64,000 bases of DNA from NCBI RefSeq assembly GCF_023517775.1, contig NZ_CP082904.1:2356001-2420000 (forward strand), given 5' to 3'. The notes under the pieces were generated by a model. That model had not been told where the DNA came from. It was given only the letters and a program-made list of their open reading frames with translations, and did not search any database. Each line of letters starts with the position of its first letter. The stretch's first letter is position 1. Shown here in pieces: positions 20,700 through 31,528 of the stretch. The DNA is from Mixta hanseatica (lineage in GTDB: Bacteria > Pseudomonadota > Gammaproteobacteria > Enterobacterales > Enterobacteriaceae). The position numbers and the translations under genes are program-made.

Positions 20700-20981
20700 T
20701 TATTGCAGGGTAATCCGCGTGACGCTGTCACTGATACCGAACTCTTCCTTCAGCTCGCGCTTTGAGCGGGTGACCAGTTCCCCGCCCGCGCCGATACTCA
20801 TATGCTGCGGCTGATGGTTATGGTGCGCCTGCCACAGCATAACCAGCTGCATGCAATGCTCTTTTTGCTCTTCCGTTAGCGCGACGCCGTCTGGCCATTT
20901 TCCGATTTCTACCGCTGTGACCAGTCGCTGATATATTTCAGGCGTCATGCCTTCGACTATCGCATTGAGTTCAGATTTCAT
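20700..20981 (-). CDS. yeaC: YeaC, DUF1315 protein
   Basis: Small conserved protein of 93 residues of unknown function. The block MTPEIYQRLVTAVEIGKWPDGVALTEEQKEHCMQ-like sequence matches E. coli YeaC closely. The start at 20981 (MKSELNAIVEG) lies four bases after the msrB stop and has AAAGG upstream, so it is probably in one operon with msrB, as in E. coli. A longer in-frame start inside msrB was not preferred. Confidence 0.9.
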   Translation of the reverse strand: MKSELNAIVEGMTPEIYQRLVTAVEIGKWPDGVALTEEQKEHCMQLVMLWQAHHNHQPQHMSIGAGGELVTRSKRELKEEFGISDSVTRITLQ

Positions 20982-20985
20982 TGCA

Positions 20986-21396
20986 TCAACCTTTAATCTG
21001 ATTGCCATCGTTATCGCTAAAGCTTAGCGAGGCTGAATTTACACAGTAGCGTTCGCCGCTCGGCTGAGGGCCATCGGGGAAGACATGACCAAGGTGGGAA
21101 TCACAGCTGCCGCAGCGAATTTCAATCCGATGCATGCCATGTGAGTTATCTTCCAGATAGTGAATCGCATCCTCGCTGTAAGGCTGATAAAAGCTGGGCC
21201 AGCCGCAACCGGAATCATATTTTGTCTCTGATAAAAACAATGGCGCATTGCACACCAGACAGTGATAAATGCCCTCTGCTTTATTGTGTAATAGCGCACC
21301 GCTAAACGGCGGCTCGGTGCCGCGCTGCTGCGTGACATAAAGCTGCATTTCACTAAGCTGGTTATCAGGCGTACGATCGTTCAATTCTTTAGCCAT
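20986..21396 (-). CDS. msrB: Peptide methionine-R-sulfoxide reductase
   Basis: Reduces the R form of methionine sulfoxide in proteins using thioredoxin. The catalytic cysteine is in [11 protein letters not shown]. Two CxxC pairs bind zinc (CLVC and CGSC). The start is uncertain: the ATG at 21396 ([13 protein letters not shown]) gives 136 residues, matching the 137 of E. coli, with AGAG about 10 bases upstream; an ATG at 21420 gives 144 residues but has no ribosome binding site. It is divergent from gapA. Confidence 0.93.
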   Translation of the reverse strand: MAKELNDRTPDNQLSEMQLYVTQQRGTEPPFSGALLHNKAEGIYHCLVCNAPLFLSETKYDSGCGWPSFYQPYSEDAIHYLEDNSHGMHRIEIRCGSCDSHLGHVFPDGPQPSGERYCVNSASLSFSDNDGNQIKG

Positions 21397-21515
21397 TTTC
21401 ATCATCTCTGGCAGTGTCATTCTGGAAAAATCGGCTAGTATTCTAACAAACAGTTAACAAGAACAGCTTAATATTTTGTGCCTGGCGAGTTTTGGCAGCA
21501 GCCTGAGTGCCAAAT

Positions 21516-21531
21516 TGTGACGCAGATCACT
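21516..21531. promoter_or_regulatory. CRP site between msrB and gapA
   Basis: TGTGACGCAGATCACT matches TGTGA-N6-TCACA at nine of ten conserved positions. It lies about 208 bases before the gapA ATG and 120 before msrB. gapA is CRP-controlled in E. coli, so gapA is the likelier target. Confidence 0.7.
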
Positions 21532-21667
21532 TTCCAATGGAGGCAGGCCTTTATATTCGGTAATCGAGGCGTAAAACTGTTCCTGGAGAATAGTCGCGGA
21601 AGCAGATTTTTACCGGTAAATTCACTAAGACAGGTTTGATTTGTCGCAATAATTGACACGATTCCGC

Positions 21668-21695
21668 TTGACGCCTGGTAAGGATTTTGTAATTT
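21668..21695 (+). promoter_or_regulatory. gapA proximal promoter
   Basis: TTGACG (21668-21673) and TAATTT (21690-21695) are 16 bases apart. The region strongly resembles what I recall of E. coli gapA P1. Predicted transcription starts about 36 bases before the ATG. Confidence 0.65.
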
Positions 21696-21726
21696 TACAG
21701 GCAACCTTTTATTCACTAACAAATAG

Positions 21727-22737
<1,011 letters not shown>

Positions 22738-22762
22738 GCAACGGTGACAGACTAAGCTTAGA

Positions 22763-22786
22763 GGGCGACTACGGTCGCCCTTTTTT
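22763..22786 (+). terminator. Terminator of gapA
   Basis: GGGCGAC-TACG-GTCGCCC followed by T6, 25 bases after the stop. It separates gapA from yeaD, though read-through is likely. Confidence 0.9.
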
Positions 22787-22814
22787 ATCGTCTGAATTCC
22801 AGCAAGGTAACATC

Positions 22815-23696
22815 ATGACCGAAAAAATTTTTTCGCTTCCCGTGGTAAACCAGATCTCTCCTTATCTGAGCCAGCGACAAATTGGCGACCTGCCGGTTAT
22901 TGTCGTTAATCATCCTAAAGTACGCGCAGCTCTTACTCTACAGGGCGCGCAGCTGATCGCCTGGCAGCCAAACGGTGAAAAACCGGTTATCTGGCTAAGT
23001 GAGAAAACCGCGTTTACGCCGGGTAAAGCCATTCGCGGCGGCGTACCGATCTGCTGGCCCTGGTTTGGCCCAGCGGGTCAACCGGCACACGGTTTTGCAC
23101 GTAACCAGCCCTGGACGCTCTCTGCGCACGATGAAAACAACGACAATGTTATGCTGACGTTGGTATTGGAAAGCAATGAGCAGATCAAAGCGCTGTGGCC
23201 GCATGATTTCACGCTGATTGCGCGCTTCCGCCTGGGCGAACATTGCGAAATTGAACTGGAAGCGCACGGGGAATATCAGGCGACTTGCGCCCTGCACAGC
23301 TATTTTAACGTAGCGGATATCCAGGATGTGGAGGTCAGCGGTCTCGGCTCATCCTTTATCGATAAAGTGAAAGGCGGCGAACAGGGAACTTCCGCTGATG
23401 GCAAACAGCGCTATGTCGGACAGGTCGATCGTATCTATACCCAGCCGGAAGATTACAGCCTGATTCATGATAAAGCGGGACAGCGCGTGATTGAGGTTTA
23501 TCACCATCATCATAGCGATGTGGTTACCTGGAATCCGGGCGTAGAGTTATCGTGCAGCATGGCCGATATGGCTAACGACGGCTTTCAGACCATGGTGTGT
23601 GTTGAAACCGCGCGTATCAATCAGCCGATGAAGAGCGCGCCAGAACAGCCGGCTCGCCTTGCCACCACCTTCCGCCTGCGTAAAAGCGTCAGATAA
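22815..23696 (+). CDS. yeaD: YeaD, D-hexose-6-phosphate mutarotase
   Basis: Aldose-1-epimerase superfamily protein of 293 residues (E. coli 294) that interconverts alpha and beta anomers of hexose-6-phosphates. The conserved RGGVPICWPWFGP and the histidine/glutamate catalytic region (HSYFNVADI and the later CVETARIN) are present. The ATG follows AAGGTAACATC. It lies 29 bases after the gapA terminator, as in E. coli, and shares the glycolytic context. Confidence 0.95.
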   Translation: MTEKIFSLPVVNQISPYLSQRQIGDLPVIVVNHPKVRAALTLQGAQLIAWQPNGEKPVIWLSEKTAFTPGKAIRGGVPICWPWFGPAGQPAHGFARNQPWTLSAHDENNDNVMLTLVLESNEQIKALWPHDFTLIARFRLGEHCEIELEAHGEYQATCALHSYFNVADIQDVEVSGLGSSFIDKVKGGEQGTSADGKQRYVGQVDRIYTQPEDYSLIHDKAGQRVIEVYHHHHSDVVTWNPGVELSCSMADMANDGFQTMVCVETARINQPMKSAPEQPARLATTFRLRKSVR

Positions 23697-23722
23697 CGTT
23701 TTATACCTCAAGAATCAATAGT

Positions 23723-23750
23723 ATAAGGCCGGGCAGTTGCCCGGCCTTAT
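23723..23750. terminator. Bidirectional terminator between yeaD and yeaE
   Basis: A perfect 28-base inverted repeat with 13-base arms beginning ATAAGGCCGGGCA and a two-base centre sits between the convergent genes. Confidence 0.85.
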
Positions 23751-23775
23751 ATTGTCCTGTTAGCGGCGATGCTTG

Positions 23776-24630
23776 TCAGACGACATCCAGCGGCTGTTTA
23801 CTTTGCGGCGGGGGAAACAGCCGATCCAGCAGTTTCAGCTGTGCCTCATCCAACGTGACCGTTAACGCGGCGGCATTCTCCCGCACGTGGCTGATGCTGC
23901 TGGCTTTAGGGATCGCCATTACGTCAGGATGACGAATCACCCATGCCAGCAGCAGCTGCGCGACGCTAATGCCAAGCTGATTGGCCATCTCGCTCAGCTC
24001 AGGACGGGTCATTAAATCATGACGTAAACGCCCCGCCTGAGCCAGCGGACAGTAAGCCATAATCGGCAGCCGACGCTGACGACAGGCAGGCAGCAGATCA
24101 AACTCAATGCCACGCGAAGCGAGATGATACAGCACCTGATTAGCGGCACAGTCTGCGCCGCCTGACGCCTGCCAAAGCTCCTGCATATCCTCGCTGTCAA
24201 AATTAGAAACGCCCCAGCGGCGAATTTTCCCCTGTTGCTGAAGCTTCTCCATGGCACGGATGGTCTCTTCAAGAGGAATATTACCGCGCCAGTGCAGCAG
24301 ATAAAGATCGAGATAATCGGTTTGCAGACGCTTCAGGCTACGCTCACAGGCCTCCAGCGCATCGACAGTACCGGCGTTCCAGGGATAGAACTTAGAGACC
24401 AGCCAGGCGCGGTCGCGTCTTCCCCGCAGCGCCTCGCCCACTACCCGCTCTGCCCCGCCGTCCGCATACATTTCAGCGGTATCGATCACCGTTAAACCGC
24501 ACTCCAGCCCCGCCTGTAAGGCGGCTACTTCCTGCTGACGCAGATCGGCCTTTTCGCCCATATACCAGGTGCCCTGGCCAATAGCCGGCAGCAGCAGACC
24601 CTCAGCGAACTGAATGCTTTTGCTCATCAC
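23776..24630 (-). CDS. yeaE: YeaE, aldo-keto reductase (methylglyoxal reductase)
   Basis: NADPH-dependent aldo-keto reductase of 284 residues, the same length as E. coli YeaE, which reduces methylglyoxal. The tetrad is visible: D in DTAEMYADGG, Y in the same block, K in VSKFYPWN and H in YLLHWRG. The cofactor-binding AIPKASSISHVRENAAAL lies near the C terminus. The ATG follows AAGGAGAAGTG. It converges with yeaD. Confidence 0.95.
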   Translation of the reverse strand: MMSKSIQFAEGLLLPAIGQGTWYMGEKADLRQQEVAALQAGLECGLTVIDTAEMYADGGAERVVGEALRGRRDRAWLVSKFYPWNAGTVDALEACERSLKRLQTDYLDLYLLHWRGNIPLEETIRAMEKLQQQGKIRRWGVSNFDSEDMQELWQASGGADCAANQVLYHLASRGIEFDLLPACRQRRLPIMAYCPLAQAGRLRHDLMTRPELSEMANQLGISVAQLLLAWVIRHPDVMAIPKASSISHVRENAAALTVTLDEAQLKLLDRLFPPPQSKQPLDVV

Positions 24631-24696
24631 TTCTCCTTTGCACAGCGCGCTTATCAGGGGCGACGGCGCCTGGCCGTCCCGCCTTAGCCCGTTGAA

Positions 24697-25446
24697 TTAA
24701 AAGCTATAGCTGATGCCTGCCCAAGTGGTCAGCTGGGAATCTTTATCCACCATCGGGCTATCTTTGATTTCATCAGCCAGCCGCGTATAGCGCGCATAAA
24801 CGCTGGTGCTCCAGCGCTCGGTCAGGCGATAGTTAGCGCTTAACTCAACGTACGGGCTCCAGCTGTCGTCGGGCTGATAGCGGCTGATCCCGGTGCGTGC
24901 CGCTTCATGGCTGGAAACACCATAGTAATAGCGGTTCTGATTGGAACTGGTCCAGGTAGCGCCAATGCCGGGCGCCAGACTGAAATCGCCAAACGTAAAG
25001 CGATAAAGGTAAGTCAGATCCCAGACGATACCGTCGCTTTTACCCAGCACATCGCCCAGCAGATTGGTCCGCACGATCCCCCAGTCAGCGATATGACGAT
25101 ATTCCAGACCGCCCATCACCGTCATATGACGCTCATCCAGCCCTTTCATTGCGCCCAGATCGTTATCATCCGGATCGTAACGCTGTGCCGAACCGGCAAT
25201 GGTCAGGGAGAGCTGATCCTGTTGATCTTTCCACAGGTAGTAACCGCCCTGTAACGTGCGCAGCCAAAAACTGTCGCTTTCATAGTTGATCACCGGAAGC
25301 GGCAGCCAGCGATCCTGTCCGCCTTTATAGGGGCTTTGCGCATACGCGACTGAGGCGCCCAACGTCAGCGGAGCGGTCTCATCCGCATGGGCCGCACCAC
25401 AAAGAGGTAAAAGCAAAGCAAGCGCGCTAATTTTGAATCGGTTCAC
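24697..25446 (-). CDS. mipA: MipA/OmpV family outer-membrane protein
   Basis: Outer-membrane beta-barrel protein; E. coli MipA scaffolds the murein hydrolase MltA to PBP1B. It has 249 residues (E. coli 248) from a GTG start at 25446 with GGAAG eight bases upstream; upstream in-frame TTG codons are disfavoured. Its signal peptide is MNRFKISALALLLPLCGAAHA, with likely cleavage before DETAPL. It ends in the aromatic barrel signature ISYSF. Conserved blocks include PVINYESDSFWLR and YYYGVSSHEAARTG. Confidence 0.92.
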   Translation of the reverse strand: MNRFKISALALLLPLCGAAHADETAPLTLGASVAYAQSPYKGGQDRWLPLPVINYESDSFWLRTLQGGYYLWKDQQDQLSLTIAGSAQRYDPDDNDLGAMKGLDERHMTVMGGLEYRHIADWGIVRTNLLGDVLGKSDGIVWDLTYLYRFTFGDFSLAPGIGATWTSSNQNRYYYGVSSHEAARTGISRYQPDDSWSPYVELSANYRLTERWSTSVYARYTRLADEIKDSPMVDKDSQLTTWAGISYSF

Positions 25447-25653
25447 AATATGTTTCTTCCATAGATATAACAATTAGAGGCATAGTTTAACGCCATTGCG
25501 TGGCAGGTTTAAATCTTAATACATTTTGACATATTCAAAAGGAAAGAAAGGTTCGCTTTGCCGCAGTCATGGCGGCTTATTTACAAAAACGTTACAGGCC
25601 GCGTCCCGCAAGGGCAATGCTTATTATCAGCCCCACTTTCCTGTTGAAATTAA

Positions 25654-25684
25654 ATGGCATTAAAGAAAATTCCTGAAATGCCAT
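25654..25684. repeat. Inverted repeat upstream of the yeaG promoter
   Basis: ATGGCAT and ATGCCAT are 17 bases apart, centred about 110 bases upstream of the sigma-54 element, where an enhancer-binding activator would be expected. It does not match the NtrC consensus well; the binding protein is unknown. Confidence 0.4.
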
Positions 25685-25764
25685 CTACAGTTAAAAGTAA
25701 CCTATGTGATTCGTTCGAGCAGAGTGACCATCAAATCTGTGTACCCCGATAAAAATACGTCAGG

Positions 25765-25780
25765 TTGGCATACGGGTTGC
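25765..25780 (+). promoter_or_regulatory. Sigma-54 promoter of yeaGH
   Basis: TTGGCATACGGGTTGC has the -24 GG and -12 GC at the exact sigma-54 spacing (consensus TGGCACG-N4-TTGC), and continues with T as in TTGCT. Predicted transcription starts near 25792, giving a leader of about 79 bases. E. coli yeaGH is known to be sigma-54 (NtrC) and sigma-S dependent. Confidence 0.85.
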
Positions 25781-25870
25781 TGTACTCCTAAGAGAATATC
25801 TTCCGGAAGCTGATACACCTTTTATAACGCTTCCTTTACCTGTGCTAAAAACGAAAGGACGGGCATCGCT

Positions 25871-27805
25871 ATGAATATATTCGATCACTATCGTCAGCGT
25901 TATGAAGCTGCCAAGGACGAAGAGTTCACACTGCAGGAATTCCTGGCTACCTGTAAGCAGGATCGCAGTGCATACGCCAACGCGGCAGAAAGACTTTTGA
26001 TGGCTATTGGTGAGCCGGTCATGGTCGATACTGCTCAGGAGCCTCGCCTTTCCCGACTGTTCTCAAACCGTGTGATTGCACGTTATCCGGCCTTTGAAGA
26101 GTTTTATGGGATGGAAGAAGCGATTGAACAAATCGTTTCTTACCTGAAACATGCGGCTCAGGGTCTGGAAGAGAAAAAACAGATCCTGTACCTGTTGGGC
26201 CCGGTGGGTGGTGGTAAATCCTCGCTCGCTGAACGCTTAAAATCACTGATGCAGCGCGTACCGATTTATGTGTTGAGCGCCGACGGCGAACGCAGCCCGG
26301 TTAACGACCACCCGCTGTGCCTGTTTAATCCACAAGAAGACGCTAATATACTTGAAAAGGAGTATGGCGTGCCGCGCCGTTATCTCGGCACTATTATGTC
26401 GCCGTGGGCAGCAAAACGACTGCATGAATTCGGCGGCGATATCACCCGCTTCAAAGTTGTTAAAGTCTGGCCGTCGATTCTGGAACAGTTGGCCATCGCC
26501 AAAACCGAGCCGGGCGATGAAAATAACCAGGACATTTCCGCGCTGGTTGGTAAGGTTGATATTCGTAAGCTGGAAAACCATGCGCAAAACGATCCCGATG
26601 CCTATGGCTATTCCGGGGCACTGTGCCGCGCCAACCAGGGCATCATGGAATTCGTGGAGATGTTTAAAGCGCCGATCAAGGTGCTGCATCCGCTGCTCAC
26701 CGCCACGCAGGAAGGGAACTACAACGGTACGGAAGGTATTTCCGCCCTGCCGTTTAACGGGATTATCCTGGCGCACTCTAACGAATCAGAATGGGTGACC
26801 TTCCGTAATAACAAAAACAATGAGGCGTTTCTTGACCGTGTTTACATCGTCAAAGTGCCCTATTGTCTGCGGGTTTCGGAAGAGATCAAGATCTACGAGA
26901 AGCTGCTTAACCACAGCGAGCTGACGCATTCTCCTTGCGCGCCAGGTACGCTGGAAACGCTGGCCCGTTTCTCGATTCTTTCGCGCCTGAAAGAGCCGGA
27001 AAACTCCAGTATCTATTCAAAAATGCGGGTTTACGATGGGGAAAGCCTGAAAGATACCGATCCGAAAGCAAAATCGTATCAGGAGTATCGCGATTATGCC
27101 GGCGTGGATGAAGGGATGAATGGGCTTTCAACGCGCTTCGCGTTTAAGATCCTGTCGCGGGTGTTTAACTTCGATCATACCGAAGTGGCAGCTAACCCGG
27201 TTCACCTGTTCTACGTGCTGGAACAGCAGATTGAACGCGAACAGTTTCCGCAAGAGCTCGCCGAAAAATATCTTGAGTTTCTGAAAGGATATTTGATCCC
27301 TAAATACGCGGAGTTTATTGGTAAAGAGATTCAGACTGCCTATCTGGAATCCTATTCTGAATATGGCCAAAACATTTTCGACCGCTACGTTACCTATGCG
27401 GATTTCTGGATTCAGGATCAGGAGTACCGCGATCCGGATACCGGTCAGTTGTTCGATCGCGAAGCGCTGAATGCCGAACTGGAGAAAATTGAAAAGCCAG
27501 CCGGTATCAGTAATCCCAAAGACTTCCGTAATGAGATCGTTAACTTCGTGCTGCGCGCCCGCGCACAGAACAGCGGACGCAACCCCAACTGGACCAGCTA
27601 TGAGAAGCTTCGCACAGTTATTGAGAAGAAAATGTTCTCCAATACCGAGGAGCTGCTGCCGGTTATCTCCTTTAACGCGAAAACGTCAACCGACGAGCAG
27701 AAAAAGCACGATGATTTTGTCGACCGTATGATGGAAAAAGGCTATACCCGCAAGCAGGTTCGTCTGCTGTGCGAATGGTATCTGCGTGTGCGCAAATCAT
27801 CATAA
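25871..27805 (+). CDS. yeaG: YeaG, PrkA-family serine protein kinase
   Basis: PrkA-type protein of 644 residues (E. coli 644) linked to nitrogen starvation and stationary-phase stress. An AAA-type N-terminal domain has the Walker A motif GPVGGGKSSLAERL near residue 110, with an arginine-rich C-terminal PrkA kinase-like domain. The ATG follows AAAGGACGGGCATCGCT. It is transcribed from a sigma-54 promoter and precedes yeaH by about 95 bases, with a perfect inverted repeat between them. YcgB, a frequent partner of these genes in other bacteria, lies about 11 kb away at 38732. Confidence 0.97.
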   Translation: MNIFDHYRQRYEAAKDEEFTLQEFLATCKQDRSAYANAAERLLMAIGEPVMVDTAQEPRLSRLFSNRVIARYPAFEEFYGMEEAIEQIVSYLKHAAQGLEEKKQILYLLGPVGGGKSSLAERLKSLMQRVPIYVLSADGERSPVNDHPLCLFNPQEDANILEKEYGVPRRYLGTIMSPWAAKRLHEFGGDITRFKVVKVWPSILEQLAIAKTEPGDENNQDISALVGKVDIRKLENHAQNDPDAYGYSGALCRANQGIMEFVEMFKAPIKVLHPLLTATQEGNYNGTEGISALPFNGIILAHSNESEWVTFRNNKNNEAFLDRVYIVKVPYCLRVSEEIKIYEKLLNHSELTHSPCAPGTLETLARFSILSRLKEPENSSIYSKMRVYDGESLKDTDPKAKSYQEYRDYAGVDEGMNGLSTRFAFKILSRVFNFDHTEVAANPVHLFYVLEQQIEREQFPQELAEKYLEFLKGYLIPKYAEFIGKEIQTAYLESYSEYGQNIFDRYVTYADFWIQDQEYRDPDTGQLFDREALNAELEKIEKPAGISNPKDFRNEIVNFVLRARAQNSGRNPNWTSYEKLRTVIEKKMFSNTEELLPVISFNAKTSTDEQKKHDDFVDRMMEKGYTRKQVRLLCEWYLRVRKSS

Positions 27806-27848
27806 GTTAAGGCGTACCAGCCTATAAACGTAACGGAAGCGACATTAA

Positions 27849-29177
<1,329 letters not shown>

Positions 29178-29185
29178 CCGAACAG

Positions 29186-29218
29186 CATCAGGGCGCGCGC
29201 GGCTCGCCCTGATGTTTT
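29186..29218. terminator. Terminator after yeaH
   Basis: CATCAGGGCG and CGCCCTGATG enclose nine bases and are followed by TTTTCATT. It lies between the convergent yeaH and the TonB-dependent receptor. Confidence 0.85.
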
Positions 29219-29232
29219 CATTAAACCCTTTC

Positions 29233-31209
29233 TCAGAAAGTGTAGCTCAGGCCGGCAGTATAGCGGCGGCCATCCAGCACCGTGGCGTAATCGTCATAAT
29301 CAATAGTTTTATCAAACAGGTTATAGATGCCGGCGGTGATCATTAATTGCTTATGCGCCTGATAGCGTATGCCGCTATCTACCTGCGTATAAGAAGGCGT
29401 TCCCTGTGCCATTGAGGTCCGGCTCAGGTATTCCGAGGTGCTGCCACGCAGGTTCAGCCGGCTCCAGAAGCCCAGTTTCGGCATCGCCTGCCAGTCCAGG
29501 GTGGCATTAAACATATGCTTCGGCATTTTGTTCAGCGGCTGGCCGGAAAACTGCCCACTCTTCTGCTCGGAGTGTGTCCAGGTATGATTTGCCGTCAAAT
29601 TAATATCTCGCGTAATACGCCAGCCGAACGTCGACTCCACGCCGCGGATCGTCGCCTTATCCACATTCACCCGGTCACTGACAAAATCATAATGCGTATC
29701 GCCAAGGGTACAGGCGGGTGCTGCGCTGTTATTGCAGCGCCGCGTTTCGGTGATTTTGTTTTTGAAATCGGTATTAAACAGCGTGACGCCTGCGTTCAAG
29801 CCCGTCTGGTTATCCCACAGCAGCGTGATCTCCTCGCTCAGGCTTTTTTCCGGCTTAAGATCGGGATTGCCGACAATGATGCCGTTACTCCTGCTGCCGC
29901 CAGTTATCTGTCCCCAGTTGGCGGAGGACTGGCGTAAATCAGGCGCGCGATAGCCCGCTGAGATGCCGCCCTTCAGGATCCACTGCTCGTTGATCTGCCA
30001 GACGCCATAACCGCGCGGCGTCCAGTTAGTACCGTAATTTTCATCTTCATTTATCCTGATGCCGCTTGTCAGGGTGAAATTGTCCGCCATTAGCCACTCA
30101 TCCTCAGCAAACAACGCCCAGTTCCAGCGCGTCAGCTTATCCAGCCCCGCAGCGGCATCAAGCTGGTTGCCCCGATCGCGCAATTTTTCATAGCGATACT
30201 CACCGCCGAGGGACAGCGTGTGGTCGCCAAGAAACAGTTGGTTGAGGTTATTCAGAATGGTGTTGTAAAACGCCATCTTACGGCCCGGATTGCTGCTCTC
30301 TTCATGCTGCAAATAGCTGGTGGTATTGAAGGCATCGTAATAGCCGTTATGCGCTATGCCCCAGGTGGTATGGGTATAACGGTTGTCACTGCGGCTGTTG
30401 GGAGTACAACGTTGATTACGACAGCTCTCCAGCGCTTTGGTCTTGCCCGGCGTACTGTTGCGATCCTGTAATTCGCGAGCGATATCAAGTTCAATGTTGT
30501 TATCCTCATCCGGCGTCAGATTAAAGGTAACGCCGCCGTTACGCATTCTCTGCTCGCTGTAACCATTAAGGATTTTGTCTTCGGCGCGACGTGACAGCAG
30601 CCCGCTGACCTTCATTCCCAATAGCCCTTCTATTAAGGGGCCGGAAGCCCAGGCATTGGTCTGGAACAGATCGCCGGAATCACGCTTCTCCTGCAGCGTG
30701 GCATCGCCATGCAGGGCACCGCGCCATGCCTGCTGCGTGGCGATTTTTTTAGTGATCACATTAATCACGCCGCCCATCGCATCGGAACCGTATAGCGATG
30801 ACATCGGGCCACGAATGACTTCAATACGTTCGATCGATTCCAGCGGCGGCAACCAGCCCTGCTCAATGCCCGCGTTGTCGCTGTTAGGCCGGGTATCGCG
30901 CGTGCTGATACGCTTACCGTCCACTAAGAACAGCGTATATTTAGACGCCATACCGCGAATGCTGATATCGCTGCTGCTGGCGCCCCCGGTAACCACTACG
31001 CCCGGCACATCTTTCAGCGCATCGGTGACATCACGGTAAGCTTTATCTTCCAGCTGCTTTTTGGTGATAACGGAAATTGAGGCGGGCGCCTCCTGGATTT
31101 TTTGCTCGAAGCCGGTGGCGGTTACCACCATAGCCTGCTCTTCAGCAGCGTGAAGCAACGGCGCGGCGGCCGCAGCCAGCAGCACGGTAACGATATTTAT
31201 ACGAGGCAT
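29233..31209 (-). CDS. TonB-dependent siderophore receptor, CirA-like
   Basis: Outer-membrane receptor of 658 residues for energy-dependent import, most similar in layout to the catecholate receptor CirA. A signal peptide (MPRINIVTVLLAAAAAPLLHA) is followed by a TonB-box-like EQAMVVTATGF, a plug domain (EAPASISVITKKQLEDK, SIRGMASKYTLFLVDGKRIS, IERIEVIRGPMSSLYGSDAMGGVINVIT) and a 22-strand barrel ending in the aromatic C terminus AGLSYTF. A Fur-box candidate lies upstream, and the gene is single and separately transcribed. The ligand is inferred (catecholate siderophore or breakdown product); other small metal chelates remain possible. It sits where two E. coli-like blocks join. Confidence 0.9.
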   Translation of the reverse strand: MPRINIVTVLLAAAAAPLLHAAEEQAMVVTATGFEQKIQEAPASISVITKKQLEDKAYRDVTDALKDVPGVVVTGGASSSDISIRGMASKYTLFLVDGKRISTRDTRPNSDNAGIEQGWLPPLESIERIEVIRGPMSSLYGSDAMGGVINVITKKIATQQAWRGALHGDATLQEKRDSGDLFQTNAWASGPLIEGLLGMKVSGLLSRRAEDKILNGYSEQRMRNGGVTFNLTPDEDNNIELDIARELQDRNSTPGKTKALESCRNQRCTPNSRSDNRYTHTTWGIAHNGYYDAFNTTSYLQHEESSNPGRKMAFYNTILNNLNQLFLGDHTLSLGGEYRYEKLRDRGNQLDAAAGLDKLTRWNWALFAEDEWLMADNFTLTSGIRINEDENYGTNWTPRGYGVWQINEQWILKGGISAGYRAPDLRQSSANWGQITGGSRSNGIIVGNPDLKPEKSLSEEITLLWDNQTGLNAGVTLFNTDFKNKITETRRCNNSAAPACTLGDTHYDFVSDRVNVDKATIRGVESTFGWRITRDINLTANHTWTHSEQKSGQFSGQPLNKMPKHMFNATLDWQAMPKLGFWSRLNLRGSTSEYLSRTSMAQGTPSYTQVDSGIRYQAHKQLMITAGIYNLFDKTIDYDDYATVLDGRRYTAGLSYTF

Positions 31210-31328
31210 AACTCATAATCCCTTATGGCAATCGACAAAAAGCCAGCCTTCCTGCATTAATAGCTGGCCCTGATACAACTCAAGCGCGGGATGATTGTAC
31301 AAAATAGAAGCGACGGGTAAACAAAAAC

Positions 31329-31347
31329 GATAAGCATTCTCATTTTG
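31329..31347. promoter_or_regulatory. Fur-box candidate upstream of the receptor
   Basis: GATAAGCATTCTCATTTTG resembles the 19-base Fur box GATAATGATAATCATTATC, with GATAA and two ATT/TCATT units in register. It lies about 120 bases before the receptor ATG. Iron control fits the gene; the match is good but imperfect. Confidence 0.55.
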
Positions 31348-31438
31348 CGTGTCTTTTATGTGTGCGTGATCAACTTTTCTGGAAAGGGTATGGAATATTT
31401 AAGGCAACAAAGGGCTGTTCAAGAGTGAATCGCGGATA

Positions 31439-31468
31439 TTAAAAATCCGCCTTCAATGAAGGCGGATT
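31439..31468 (-). terminator. Terminator of the antirepressor gene
   Basis: On the minus strand, AATCCGCCTTC and GAAGGCGGATT enclose three bases and are followed by TTTTAAT. It lies 60 bases after the antirepressor stop. Confidence 0.85.
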
Positions 31469-31528
31469 AAGGTGAATGGCAAAGCAGAATGTCAGGCTAA
31501 AATCGCCCAATGAGACGGACAACCTCCG

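Larger units (their letters stand above)
25447..25870. other. mipA-yeaG divergent intergenic region
   Basis: This 424-base non-coding, AT-rich region holds the yeaG sigma-54 promoter (25765-25780) and an inverted repeat ATGGCAT/ATGCCAT (25654-25660 with 25678-25684) about 110 bases upstream of that promoter. No gene is seen. Confidence 0.6.
31210..31528. other. Region between the receptor and the antirepressor gene
   Basis: This stretch of about 319 bases contains the receptor's leader and promoter region, a Fur-box candidate (31329-31347) and the antirepressor's terminator (31439-31468). No gene is seen. Confidence 0.6.
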
